A stretch of DNA of 64,000 nucleotides, from assembly GCA_946811695.1 (NCBI GenBank), contig OX328123.1, positions 18,418,610-18,482,609 of the forward strand, in the 5' to 3' direction. Made by a program: the position numbers and the translations under genes. The notes under the pieces are model-generated. The model was not told where the DNA came from and searched no databases. It worked only from the letters and a program-made list of their open reading frames with translations. This stretch comes from Gonocerus acuteangulatus (taxonomy: Eukaryota; Arthropoda; Insecta; Hemiptera; Coreidae). Shown one piece after another: positions 1 through 9,546 of this stretch; the stretch's first letter is position 1; every line of letters begins with the position of its first letter.

Positions 1-487
1 TTCATGGAACCAAAACATGGGATCTAATATAATAATAAAAAAAAAAAAAAAACATCCTGCCATATTAGCACAGTTACGCTGCCAACGTGTCTTAAGGATA
101 CATTATCGGATTATGGTGGCGAGTGACCGAGGTTCTTGATTAACTACATATCACATAAAAATTAAAAAATATGTATTTTTTTTTGTCTGATAGAGGGGGA
201 GGGGTGTAAATGATTAAAACAAATATATGTCAGCACTTTTTTTATTTTAAAATATATTACAAAAAACATTAATTCAATTTATATATGGTATGCCAACTGG
301 TGATGTATCATGTTTCAAAAACATTCTGTGCTAAAATGAAAAATCTGATTGTAATAAGGATTAGTTTCTATTGAAAAACAAACTTACAATAACATATTTA
401 GTTTCCATAGACGTGGTAGTTGTAAAAACAATTTCTTGTTGTCGTCTAGCAGTGACTGCAGTGTATGGTTGTTTGGCCATTTTTACA

Positions 488-1440
488 TTACCTACATCTC
501 CCTTTACTTGAAAAAATTGGTAGATGTGTTGTTAAATTAAATTTTAGGGGCACTGCATGACGAGCAGACTTGGATGATGGTGTTGCAGGACTAGAAGGGG
601 AATTACTTTGGAAAGATGGCCTACCTCTTTTTGGTTTAGTCGCGAATAAAAACAAATCGGCAATCGCAACCCTAAAACTTTGTAAGGATAACATGTCTTT
701 ACAATTTTTATTATATTTGTATTTGATCCAACTATTGTTGACACAAATATCTAATAGTTGAGAAAAAATTGCCTGATACCATTTTTTTTTGTTCTAAATG
801 CTATCCTGTATAAAGAAATCAGCATGTCTGACAGGTCAACCCCACCCATGTAATTCACGAGAATCTGAGGTATATGTTTTACAGACCACTGTTTCACTTT
901 GTTCATTGGCTCTGCACCAACATACGTGCTAGCTAGCAGAACTCGTTTCCTGTCCATCCATTTTACTACAACTAATTTATTATCATTGTCCACTAGCTGG
1001 TCATATGAACCCCTTCCATTCTTTACCAAATGTTTGTCGCTAAGTAAAGGACATTTTTGGATTCAGTCCTTTTTAAGTCCCAAGGGATAAAATTCCTTTT
1101 TCGTCTCTCAAATATGTCATCATGTCGAGATTGGTGAAAAAATTGTCAAAAACACAATAGATAATGCAGGATTTTTTATAATTTTAGTTAAAACAAGTAT
1201 TACTTTTGATAACATTAGGAACTCATTTTCTTTACGGGAAAATGAAATGTTTCTGAATGTATCATCTCCACTGTAAACTAAAAAATCATGAACAAAACCT
1301 GTGATGGAGGATCTATCAAACGAAAATGTTTCTTGGAAGATACATGATTACATGTGCCCAATAACGACAATGTGTTTTGGAAGATACATGATTACATGTG
1401 CCCCAATAACGACAATGTATCTTGGAAGATACATCACTTG
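488..1440 (-). pseudogene. piggyBac-type transposase relic
   Basis: Read on the minus strand, the segment carries landmarks of the piggyBac (DDE_Tnp_1_7) transposase in the expected order. GFVHDFLVYSGDD lies near 1275-1310, DNFFTNLDMMTYLRDEKG near 1090-1150 (DNFFT includes a catalytic Asp of the family), and NYMGGVDLSDMLISLYR near 805-865. A basic tail with KPKRGRPS follows near 590-630. The reading frame is broken at least near 750 and between 1030 and 1100, and a local tandem repeat interrupts it upstream of 1320. The N-terminal half is missing or unrecognisable. This is a dead copy, and I could not place its TTAA ends. Confidence 0.85.
1333..1437. repeat. Short tandem repeat inside the piggyBac relic
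   Basis: A unit of about 44-45 bp beginning TTGGAAGATACATGATTACA occurs at 1333 and 1377, with a third partial copy at 1422. It arose inside the decayed transposase and helps destroy its frame. Confidence 0.8.
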
Positions 1441-1511
1441 TAACCATACGGGCTTGATATAAACCCTAATTATTTAATTCTTTGGGTACTTTAATAGCAA
1501 CACAATGTAGA

Positions 1512-2089
1512 AAAATATTTGGTAAATGTCAAGGAGAGTGGTCTCCACGCCGATTCTTTTGAAACTTTGCACTATAACGTATTTTGATGCACTAAACACG
1601 AATCCGTTAAAAAAAAAGGTCGCTTTTCACTAGGAAAGAAGTTATTTAAAAAAAAAGTTCACTGTTATGAAGGTTAGGGAAGACTGCCTTGGACGACTTT
1701 TGGGCCATAGAATTCTTTTCATTTCTGCGAGTTGGATTGACTAGGGGTTTTGATGTTTTCTTGAGCGAGCGGAGCGAGCGGAAACGCACAGCGAATATGC
1801 CCAAAAGCGACAATTTACGACCAAGTCAGCTACCACAAGGTGAGTCTAAATTTCAATTACACTTCGTCATTAAGGACTATTGCGCATGCGCGTGTTTACA
1901 AATTCGCCGTTAACCCGTCTTTTATAACCTCCATAACAGTGAACTTTAGTGTTTCATAACTTCTTTCCTAGTGAAAAGCGACCTTTTTTTTTAACGGATT
2001 CGTGTTTAGTGCATCAAAATACGTTATAGTGCAAAGTTTCAAAAGAATCGGCGTGGAGACCACTCTCCTTGACATTTACCAAATATTTT
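1512..2089. mobile_element. Fold-back MITE, family A, copy 1
   Basis: The left arm (about 1512-1680, starting AATATTTGGTAAATGTCAAG) is the reverse complement of the right arm (about 1920-2089), with few mismatches over roughly 160 bp. The centre contains GAGCGAGCGGAGCGAGCGG. Related copies lie at 11718-12180 and 15733-17668. No transposase is encoded, so this is a non-autonomous palindromic element. The open frame at 1689-1913 lies inside the element and is not taken as a gene. Confidence 0.85.
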
Positions 2090-2772
2090 CAACCCGAAAT
2101 CTGTTCTACAACTATAATAAAAACAAGAAAACTTACCTTTGAATCTGGCTGACCCATGTTGGTGGAGTCACAATCATAAAATGGTGAAAATATCCTTCCC
2201 TACTGCTTCCTGATGTGAAACAAGTTAGCCAACCTTCAAAACCAATATTTCCTGTCATATTCCAAGTTTCAAATCCCACCAAATTATGAATCACTAGGGC
2301 CCTTTGAAAAGCTGTATCCCTCAAGATAAAGAACCAGAAAAAGGGTTAAGGGCTACCAGGGCTTGTGATGAACAAAATGACTCAGACTACTGGCGGAGTT
2401 TGTTTATGCAGATCTCAGGTCAGCACAGGACTGTATGGTCATTCAAGAAATCAAGAGTGAGACGCAGAAGGTTAAAAATACACGAACTGCTGGCTCCATT
2501 GCTCTTGCCTATATAACACAATAACTTACAATGAAAGTCGCATTTTAATGAGAATAATGAAGTAGTTTCGATATAAATTGATTGGTTTTCTATTTAAAAG
2601 CCCTGATGAAGACTTGCAAATTTGGCAGAATAAAAACACTTGAAATGCGTTTTTCTTTATTCGTGATTTCTTAAGTGTCTCAACGACAAACTCTATTTAT
2701 AACCCGGTTAATGTAATGGTTTAATTTTAGTTTTCAGAGTTTTTTAAAAATCAGGTATTCTGTAGAACATAT
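2090..2772. other. Unassigned repeat-like spacer
   Basis: Short open frames occur on both strands (2133-2324 minus, 2304-2516 plus). I recognise no domain or splice structure in them. A CTGATGAAGACTTG segment followed by a polyadenylation-like AT stretch near 2600-2650 resembles the 3' end of a retroelement. Confidence 0.4.
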
Positions 2773-3242
2773 CATGGGCGTATATAAGGGGGGGCTGTAG
2801 CCCCCCCCCCCCCCGAAATTTTGATTTGATCGGTAACAATTTTATAAAACCCTTAAAAATAAATTAAATAATGAAGATTAGATAGTTAGCCGTCGAGGTG
2901 ATAAGCAAACATGGAATAGTTGGGATTCGGCTAAAAAAAACCTCAATACGATTTTTTGTAAAAAAATCTTATATAATAAAATGTTATCTTATTAATACAA
3001 TTTTTTACAAAAATCGTATTGAGGTTTTTTTTTAGCCGAATCCCAACTATTCCATGTTTGCTTAATTTTAATAAGATCATTTAGTTCATAAAAAATATTC
3101 TATTTTGAGTGTAATAGCGTTTTAGTTGGCTAAAACTTTTCCAAGATCTAAATAGTTAGTATCCCATACACCGGAAATGGTCTCAGCCCCTCCCCGAAAT
3201 TTTCCCAGCCCCCTCCTAAATTATTTCCTATATACGCCCATG
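2773..3242. mobile_element. Non-autonomous element with CATGGGCG ends, copy 1
   Basis: The termini are exact 14-bp inverted repeats, CATGGGCGTATATA and TATATACGCCCATG. The element is flanked by a perfect 8-bp target duplication GAACATAT (2765-2772 and 3243-3250). A second copy at 44708-44967 has the same design. This copy is longer because another element (2871-3069) is inserted in it. An 8-bp duplication fits the hAT or P superfamily. A CATG-initial terminus is more like P, but without a transposase this is inference. Confidence 0.9.
2871..3069. mobile_element. Hairpin element, family B, copy 1 (nested)
   Basis: Inverted arms of about 65 bp (from about 2903 and ending about 3064) include TTGGGATTCGGC and AACCTCAATACGATTTTT. 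One end carries about 30 extra bases (ATGAAGATTAGATAG). Comparison with the uninterrupted relative at 44708-44967 gives the empty site. The insertion duplicated a short AATA (2867-2870 and 3070-3073). A second copy lies at 12193-12482. Confidence 0.85.
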
Positions 3243-4192
3243 GAACATATGTTCAATGCTGATTCATAAATCTGATGAAGAAAGTCTGCGATTGAAATTC
3301 AAACTATAGTTTTTACTAGTGATTTATGGGTAACAAAATGCTAGGAGTGACGTTTTAGACTCGGGATTCGCCCTTGAATTAGGACATTGAATTTTTCATA
3401 GATGATGGTGCTATTCACTTTAACTTGAAACTTTGAGAGAACTAAAAGCGAACCCGAGGAACAAGGCAAAGCGTCGTGTTACCTACATCTTTTTGAATCA
3501 AAGAATAAAAATTTAAAAAAGTCGGTTTTTCTGATTCGCACTTATTCTACCAAGGTCCTGATATTTAAAATTCGACAAAAAAGAAACGGCGCACAGTGGG
3601 ACGAAACGCTTAAAACCGCAGACATTCAATTTTATACCTCTTAACATCCTCGTTTCAGCCTGAAAACCCAAAACCAAATGTTTTCGAGGGTGTAGAACTC
3701 AAATCTGAAGTCATTTTATTTTTATCTTGGCGGGATGTTTGGTCAAATCATGGACCAAAAACCTAAAATTTCAGGTTTTATATTTTAGGGGTGGGAGGTA
3801 TAATTTCCTTTTGCTTTTCATGCACTGAATCCCATGGGATACAGGGGGGCCTTTTGAGTGACAAATTGTTAAAAAAAAATGATTTTACATAATAGACATA
3901 CTAGACCAAAATTTACAACATTAAACTTTAATGGTGTACATTTTTAATCAAAATATAAAAAAAAGCTCAGGGAAACCGGCGTTTAGAGCAAAATCAAACC
4001 AAATTTGGACGGTCGATAAAGTCCACAAAGTTATACATTTTCTTCCAATTGGGGTATTTTGTAGTGTTCTGGGCTCAAGAAAGACATAATTTGATTTTTA
4101 TTCTGAGAACCATTTCTTACAAGTATCGTCTAAGATAATACAAATGTCATTTATATGGTTATAAAAGTCCGTCACGCAGGAGCTGCATAACT

Positions 4193-5067
4193 AAGCACTT
4201 TCCTCAGAATTTGGGTAGTTTAGACTGATTTCCAGAACAATTTGCATAAAATATCCTACATAAATAAAATAAAAACACGAATAGTTCTCTTTTAATTTTG
4301 TAATGAGTAACTGATCAATTATTAATTTGCTTCCAGAGTTATGTTTACAGATGGTACCTACTAAACTACGTATTAAATACAAAAAACCTCATATCATCGT
4401 ATTTTGATCTAACGCAGGAACAGGATACAATCTCTCTAGTAGTAGAAAGCGCTCCTGGCGGGCTTTTCTATTGAAATATATTACAAAGTAAACCCCCCTT
4501 TCCGATTGACCGATTCAGCTCATTTTTACAACACTTCTTTCTCATGAGTTACCCACGATGTATATCGCGTTTCGTTACAATACAGCAGAAATTACGACTG
4601 GTATGAGTATATTAGTAATTTGGGTCCGGAGTATACCCCCCCTCCTAAAGAACCGATTTAGTTTATTTTTACAACACATATTTACCTGTAAATCACCACT
4701 ACGAATACCGAGTTTCGTCGAAATATACCAAAAATCACGGCTGGTAGTGGCGAATTGGAATTGTGGGTCCGGAGTAAACCCCCCCCTCGTAATGAACCGA
4801 TTTACTTCATTTTTATATCTCACTTTTCTCTCTATATTGCCGCTACGAATACCAAGTTTCGTTGAAATATAACAAATATTACGGCTGACATGGGCAAATT
4901 AGTGTTTTGGGTTCGGGGTAAACCCCCCCTTCCGGTCGACCGACTTTGGTGGTTAACGAACTCGTTCAATCGTTTGCTAATTGAATGCTATATACCAAGT
5001 TTCGTGACGAAAAAACAAAAACTCTGGCCGCTATCGTGTTAACAGACACACGCACGCACGCACGCAT

Positions 5068-5146
<79 letters not shown>

Positions 5147-5290
5147 CACATGTATATATAAATTTTAACGGGGGTCATTTTTGGTGTCTACTAGGTAGGA
5201 TCGATAAAGATTTGAAGAAATTTTTCAAAAATTCCGTGATGAGTCCAACCTCAATAGCTACTTTCCTTCGGAGGAAAGTGCTAAAAAGGA
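4193..5290. mobile_element. Helentron-derived (HINE/DINE-1-like) element, copy 1
   Basis: The left end AGCACTTTCCTC (4193) is inverted at the right end, GAGGAAAGTGCT (5271-5282). Just inside the right end is a hairpin (ACTTTCC 5260-5266 with GGAAAGT 5273-5279), followed by GCTAAAA. Internally there are about three diverged tandem units of roughly 142 bp (starts near 4491, 4632, 4774 and 4917), then an internal microsatellite. Subterminal inverted repeats, internal tandem repeats, a microsatellite and a 3' hairpin are the known layout of HINE/DINE-1 elements. A second copy is at 43009-44490. Confidence 0.6.
5046..5150. repeat. (CACG)n then (CA)n microsatellite
   Basis: About 25 CACG tetramers with few interruptions run into CACACA. 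The tract sits inside the HINE-like element, where such families typically carry a simple repeat. The cysteine/arginine-rich minus-strand frame here is translated microsatellite, not a gene. Confidence 0.95.
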
Positions 5291-5308
5291 GTCTTTCTTC
5301 TTCAGAAA

Positions 5309-5509
5309 GTGCCCAAGGACGTAAATATTGGTTTATCTCAAGAGGAGATATTGAATTTCAAAACGTCGCGTAAAGTTTTCACTTACAAAGTGTCTCTTAC
5401 GGACTGGAAAAAATTATTATTTTTTTTTTTTGATGATATTTACCCCATAAGGGTTTCTAGGGATGCTGATTTCAAATCTGCTATTATTTTTGGTATGAAA
5501 AATGTATAA
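5309..5509 (+). pseudogene. Unrecognised coding relic in the CACAG element
   Basis: The 66-codon frame has balanced, protein-like composition (for example TSRKVFTYKVSLTDWKK and DADFKSAIIFGMKNV), unlike its surroundings. I do not recognise the family. It ends at TAA before the AT-rich stretch and could be a remnant of a protein of the 3592-8370 element. It is listed only as a possible relic. Confidence 0.25.
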
Positions 5510-5939
5510 TGTTAGTTTACTTAAAAACTTAAACATATTTTTGAATTTATTTGACGAAATATAAATTATTGTTTAACGATTGTATTTTTTCTGTAATCTA
5601 CTCTCTAAAACAAACAAATTGGTGAAAAAATCATGCCGATATCATTTTCTAAACTCGTTATATATAAAACAGCATTTTTAACCTGTTTTATTTTATTTCT
5701 CGGCTCCTAAGGCGTATTGAACGAAACGCTGGGACACATGACGACTATTTTTCGATGCAGAATCACCAGAAAAAAATGGGCCAAATCGGCGACCTTGCAC
5801 CTGAATAACCTTATGAGCTATTCGGCGATGAAGCTGTTGCCTTCAAACATTAATAAGGCTCCTGAGCCCCGGCGAATCTGGGCGGATAAAATGTTTACGT
5901 ATATCACTTACTTAGGTATATCTCTTACTACGTAGTAAG

Positions 5940-6045
5940 TGTCATGTCCTTATATTTTGTTATAACCAGCTGTTTTAATTTCTATTAAAAAAACTACTAC
6001 TGCTTGTATGAAATTTTTATATTCTTACAAATCTAATACATTACA
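5940..6045 (+). repeat. 5' LTR of the deleted gypsy element
   Basis: 106 bp, TG...CA, matching 7013-7118 base for base on inspection. Identity of the two LTRs implies a recent insertion even though the interior is already deleted. Confidence 0.92.
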
Positions 6046-6151
6046 ATTGGCGACGAGGATGGGATATTTTGGTTATATCCCAAATATTATTTGGAGTTCT
6101 TCTAAGAGCATTGAGCGAAACCTAGGCGGAATGACAACTCTGTGACCAAGC

Positions 6152-6926
6152 ATGAGACATCCATCGGATGCAGTATATTCAGGTTTAACTAGTTGCAATA
6201 TCCAGCACTATATAAACCAATTTCTTCTCCAATACCACAAATCACCTCATCAAACCACAGGACAACCTCCATCTCTTCTGTTCCTAGGAAGAATTGTCCG
6301 ATCCAGGATTGACCTAGTTAAACCTGATCTTACAAGCAGAATGATCGAAAAACAGTTGAACAACTTTTCTCCTAACTTCCGTGCTCTCTCAGCAGGAGAT
6401 CCAGTAATGTTTCGATCCTACAGCGATAAAACAGATAAATGGATACCTGGTGTTATTGTTACCACCCTTGGAGACCTACATTATGAAATTGATTCCAAAG
6501 GAAACCGATTTAAAAGGCACGTTGATCAGATCATTCCTCGAGGTCTGGACAGTAACACTGATAAAGAAACCAGAAACGCCCAACAACAGCAGCCAATCCA
6601 CTAACGAGAAGAGGCATGTTCGTATATTTGAAAGCTCTTCTCCAGTGGCTCGGTCTTCGTCTCAGGACTCTGCATCTTCCTCTCCAGTTGTAATAGAAGA
6701 GCAGCCAGGATCAAAAGAAGTTGCATTCAAGTCTCCTCAGGATACGCCAGCATCCGTAGACTGTCCAATCCAGCATAACCCCAGACCTTCAACACCTGGT
6801 CCATCCACTCCAGAGGTTACACAACCAAATTACTTAAGAGATAAGTCCAGTCCACAACAATCAAATCCCAGGCGGTACCCTGTCCGCTCAAGAAAACCGA
6901 GGACAATTTTCTCTCCTCCGTCTTAG
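6152..6926 (+). pseudogene. Gypsy integrase C-terminal region, frameshifted
   Basis: The first frame (6152-6604) reads as the end of a K02A2.6-type integrase: QYHKSPHQTTGQPPSLLFLGR, then SAGDPVMFRSY and a KWIPGVIV segment typical of the C-terminal chromatin-proximal module. The proline/serine-rich tail with RRYPVRSRKP continues in another frame (6450-6926), so a frameshift falls near 6540-6600. The catalytic DDE core is absent. This is a non-functional fragment between the two LTRs. Confidence 0.85.
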
Positions 6927-7012
6927 TTGTTAAGTGATATGTGTCAGTTAAAATAATGAGACTTTCGATTTTTTTATTAATTTTTTATCTCTTTTCAACA
7001 TGTGGGGAGGAT

Positions 7013-7118
7013 TGTCATGTCCTTATATTTTGTTATAACCAGCTGTTTTAATTTCTATTAAAAAAACTACTACTGCTTGTATGAAATTTTTATATTCTTA
7101 CAAATCTAATACATTACA
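7013..7118 (+). repeat. 3' LTR of the deleted gypsy element
   Basis: Starts TGTCATGTCC right after the polypurine tract GTGGGGAGGA and ends ACATTACA. The flanking GTAAG overlaps the end of the neighbouring mariner. Confidence 0.92.
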
Positions 7119-7121
7119 GTA

Positions 7122-7938
7122 AGGTCCATAAGTTTCCGGCCTGGGATAGAAGGAAAGGTGAAAGAAAAAAACTGGTTTTACTGTTTTTCAATATATTCTC
7201 CTCTAAGTTCAACACACTTAATACAACGCTTTGGCAACATTTCTATACCATGAAAAAAATAATTTCCTTCTTTGTTAAAAAAATGTTCTTTCACTGCTCC
7301 TTGGAGCTCTTCGTCGGTGTTAAATCGCCTTCCACGAAGGTCAGATTTTAACTTTGAGAAAAGGTAGAAATCGCTAGGGGCCAAGTCTGGGCTGTAGGGT
7401 GGATGAGAGATTTCTTGGAATCCACAGTCCTTCAAAGCGGCCTTGGAAATCAATGCTGTGTGGACAGAGACATTGTCGTGAAGGAGGGGGACACCTCTGC
7501 TTAACTTCCCTCGCCTCTTCTCTTTAATGGCGTCTCGTAACCGGTGAAGTAGGGCTGCATAATACTCACCATTCATTGTGGTATTCCTTTCTTTAAAATC
7601 TATCAGTAGTATTCCTTTACAGTCCCAAAAAATTGTGGCCATTACCTTTTTTGTTGACTGCGTGACTTCTCCATTCCATGGACTCTCTTTTGCTGAGTGG
7701 GTCATAATATAGAACCATTGTCTCATCCCCAGTTACAATTGAGTCCAAAAAATTCCTTGGGTCGGCATTATACTCGCGTAAAAATGGGGAGTTTTCTTCA
7801 AGGCTGGACACTGACTGACAAGACTGAGGAAGTGCGGGCGATGGGTATGGGAGTGAGCAGGCATGGACCTGCATAGGCGTGCAGGTCCCGGCACTTTTGA
7901 AGGAGGGGAAGCAGGACAGGCCGGAAACTTATGGACCT
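7122..7938 (-). mobile_element. Internally deleted mariner element
   Basis: Perfect terminal inverted repeats start AGGTCCATAAGTTTCCGGCC at both ends, with TA at 7939-7940 on the right. On the left the TA is at 7120-7121, inside the LTR element's target duplication. At 817 bp it is well short of the usual 1.3 kb. The N-terminal DNA-binding half of the transposase gene has been replaced by about 80 bp of unrelated sequence (7840-7915). Confidence 0.95.
7178..7874 (-). pseudogene. Mariner transposase, truncated and frameshifted
   Basis: Minus-strand frames carry the DDD catalytic core of mariner transposase. VTGDETMVLYYDP (first Asp) lies in the frame ending near 7617-7874. LLHDNVSVHTA (second Asp) and YSPDLAPSDFYLF (third Asp) lie in the 7178-7726 frame. 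Exactly 34 residues separate the second and third Asp, the D,D34D signature of mariner proper. A frameshift near 7690-7720 separates the first Asp from the rest. The helix-turn-helix N-terminal region is missing, so the copy is dead. Confidence 0.93.
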
Positions 7939-8378
7939 TACCTCGTACATCTCTTATCAGATCCCCAACAACTCGCCACACACTCTTCTATTTTCCTTTT
8001 CTTTTTAACTACACCTATTTTTAACACAAAAGGTGTAAACAAAATAACAAAAAAGTGCTGTTTAAAAATTTAGTTTATTTTTTTCAGAAGCAAACCAAAA
8101 CAAGCTCAAAAATATTTTCAGCTGAAAAAAAGTATGCTTCTGAGCCACATCAATAATGAGTTGAACACAGAAATACGGCATATGCTAAGAAATTCGCGGG
8201 GAAAAGTTGAAAGTATGGGGTATTACGATTATTTTTGCGCAGTCTGCTGTTTTTTCAGATACCCTGGACTGTGTGGAACAAGGCATTGTAGTTGTCAAAC
8301 AAAAAAAAAAAAAAAAACAAGTTTAAAATTCGGCCAATGTCGCGGGTTTTGGGCATTTCGTCCCACTGTGCGGCGTGT

Positions 8379-8954
8379 ATATCGTCGATACAAATGCAAA
8401 GTATCGAATATGAAAAGTAGTTTGGTACCTTATAGACAGGGCCGCCACATCTTAGAGCCGGGCCCGGGACCAGATCACGGGCCCCCACTTCTAACAGCTG
8501 GGCCCCTACTTCTCAGAGCCAGAATGAAAATTCTAGTACTTTTTTGTATAGGACTTTGGGCATTTTAAAATTATTTTCATCTTGAGTTTTGAGCAAAATG
8601 AGAATAAAAGCCTACAATCGGTGCTGCAAAGGTCACTTTCGGTACTTTTTTCCCAATTAGCGAGGATCGGCCCGGGCCCCCACGGTGCCCGGGCCCGGGA
8701 CAACTGTTCCCGGTTGTCCCCCCCCCCATGTGGCGGCCCTGCTTATAGATGACTCTCTATAAATTTTATCTTATTATATATTTTAATTAAACTTAATGCA
8801 AATTCGGTAGTTTGATTTTCTGAAATTGATAATTATTTTTATTTGATTTGAGAGTTTGCCGCAAACGTGCATCGGTCCAACAGCATTCAGTATAGATTGA
8901 AAATGAAAAATGCGTTTTTTCACATTGAATACTTTACATTTGTATCAACGATAT
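8379..8954. mobile_element. Fold-back element, family D, copy 1
   Basis: The ends are inverted: ATATCGTCGATACAAATG (8379) and CATTTGTATCAACGATAT (8937-8954). The interior matches the element at 29505-30154 in inverted order. A separate hAT-like MITE is inserted at 8437-8741. No protein is encoded. Confidence 0.8.
8437..8741. mobile_element. hAT-type MITE nested in the family D element
   Basis: The 14-bp inverted ends are CAGGGCCGCCACAT and ATGTGGCGGCCCTG. The element is flanked by the perfect 8-bp duplication CTTATAGA (8429-8436, 8742-8749). CAGGG ends plus an 8-bp duplication are hAT hallmarks. The 305-bp element is GC-rich at its edges (GGGCCCGGG blocks) and encodes nothing. Confidence 0.92.
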
Positions 8955-9546
8955 CACCTTTAATTCCCCCCCCCTCTTCCTTCTCTCGACACGTGATATT
9001 TTATCTTTATTCCTAACCGATAAAATATAAATAGCTTCGCTTATTCTTATTTATCAGAATCATAAGTTCTTTTTTTCAATAAAAATAAATCCAAAATAAC
9101 TGTGCGTTTTCATTAAAATTTAAAATGAGGTCAAGAAATGCATGAGTTAATATTTTTTTTTAATTTAGAGGACCGAAAAAATAAGTATTTCTTCGTTTAT
9201 TTAATGAATAGAAAGTGAAGAATTACTTATATTCTACAAGTTTTCTGAGGTTATTGTATTTAGGCAATTGTAAAGATATATGATAATCGCTGAATGAATA
9301 TGTTTGTATCACTTGTTAGTGAAAGCAACACTGTGAGTGTTATAGTTTGTGTATTCATTAAAATGCCCTCCACCCCCAAATTAAAATTAATTTAGGGTTT
9401 ATTGAAATGTCAGTATTTAGGAATGAAGTAAGTATTTCATAGTGGTAGATGGTTTTATCTATATTACTACTGGAGCCCTCAAACGTGACTATTTTTAATG
9501 GTATTATGTTATAGGTTGTGTGTGTGAAGTTAAATTTGTTTTATAG
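8955..9546. other. Intron or upstream sequence of the REPS gene, no feature seen
   Basis: AT-rich, no coding exon recognised. It ends in a polypyrimidine/AG acceptor at 9545-9546. Upstream REPS exons (including the first EH domain) must lie before the window or in sequence I could not recognise. Confidence 0.5.

Larger units (their letters stand above)
5940..7118 (+). mobile_element. Deleted Ty3/gypsy LTR retrotransposon
   Basis: Two 106-bp LTRs (5940-6045 and 7013-7118), identical by eye, begin TGTCATGTCC and end ACATTACA. They bracket a short interior. ATTGGCGACGAGG follows the 5' LTR as a primer-binding-site region, and GTGGGGAGGA precedes the 3' LTR as the polypurine tract. The flanks carry GTAAG on both sides (5935-5939, 7119-7123), a normal 5-bp duplication. 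Gag, protease, reverse transcriptase and most of integrase are deleted. Confidence 0.92.
3592..8370. mobile_element. 4.8-kb TIR element with CACAG...CTGTG ends
   Basis: The left end at 3592 (CACAGTGGGACGAAACGC) matches the reverse complement of the right end at 8370 (CACAGTGGGACGAAATGC). The similarity extends inward for roughly 40 bp. Both sides are flanked by CGGCG (3587-3591 and 8371-8375), a probable 5-bp target duplication. Inside lie a HINE-like element, a gypsy LTR element and a mariner, which account for much of the length. Frames at 5309-5509 and 5717-5935 could be remains of its own protein, but I recognise no family. The superfamily is unassigned. Confidence 0.75.

Noticed and set aside
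4966..5178. 70-codon minus-strand frame rich in Cys-Val-Arg-Ala
   Set aside because: It is the translation of the CACG/CA microsatellite, not a gene.
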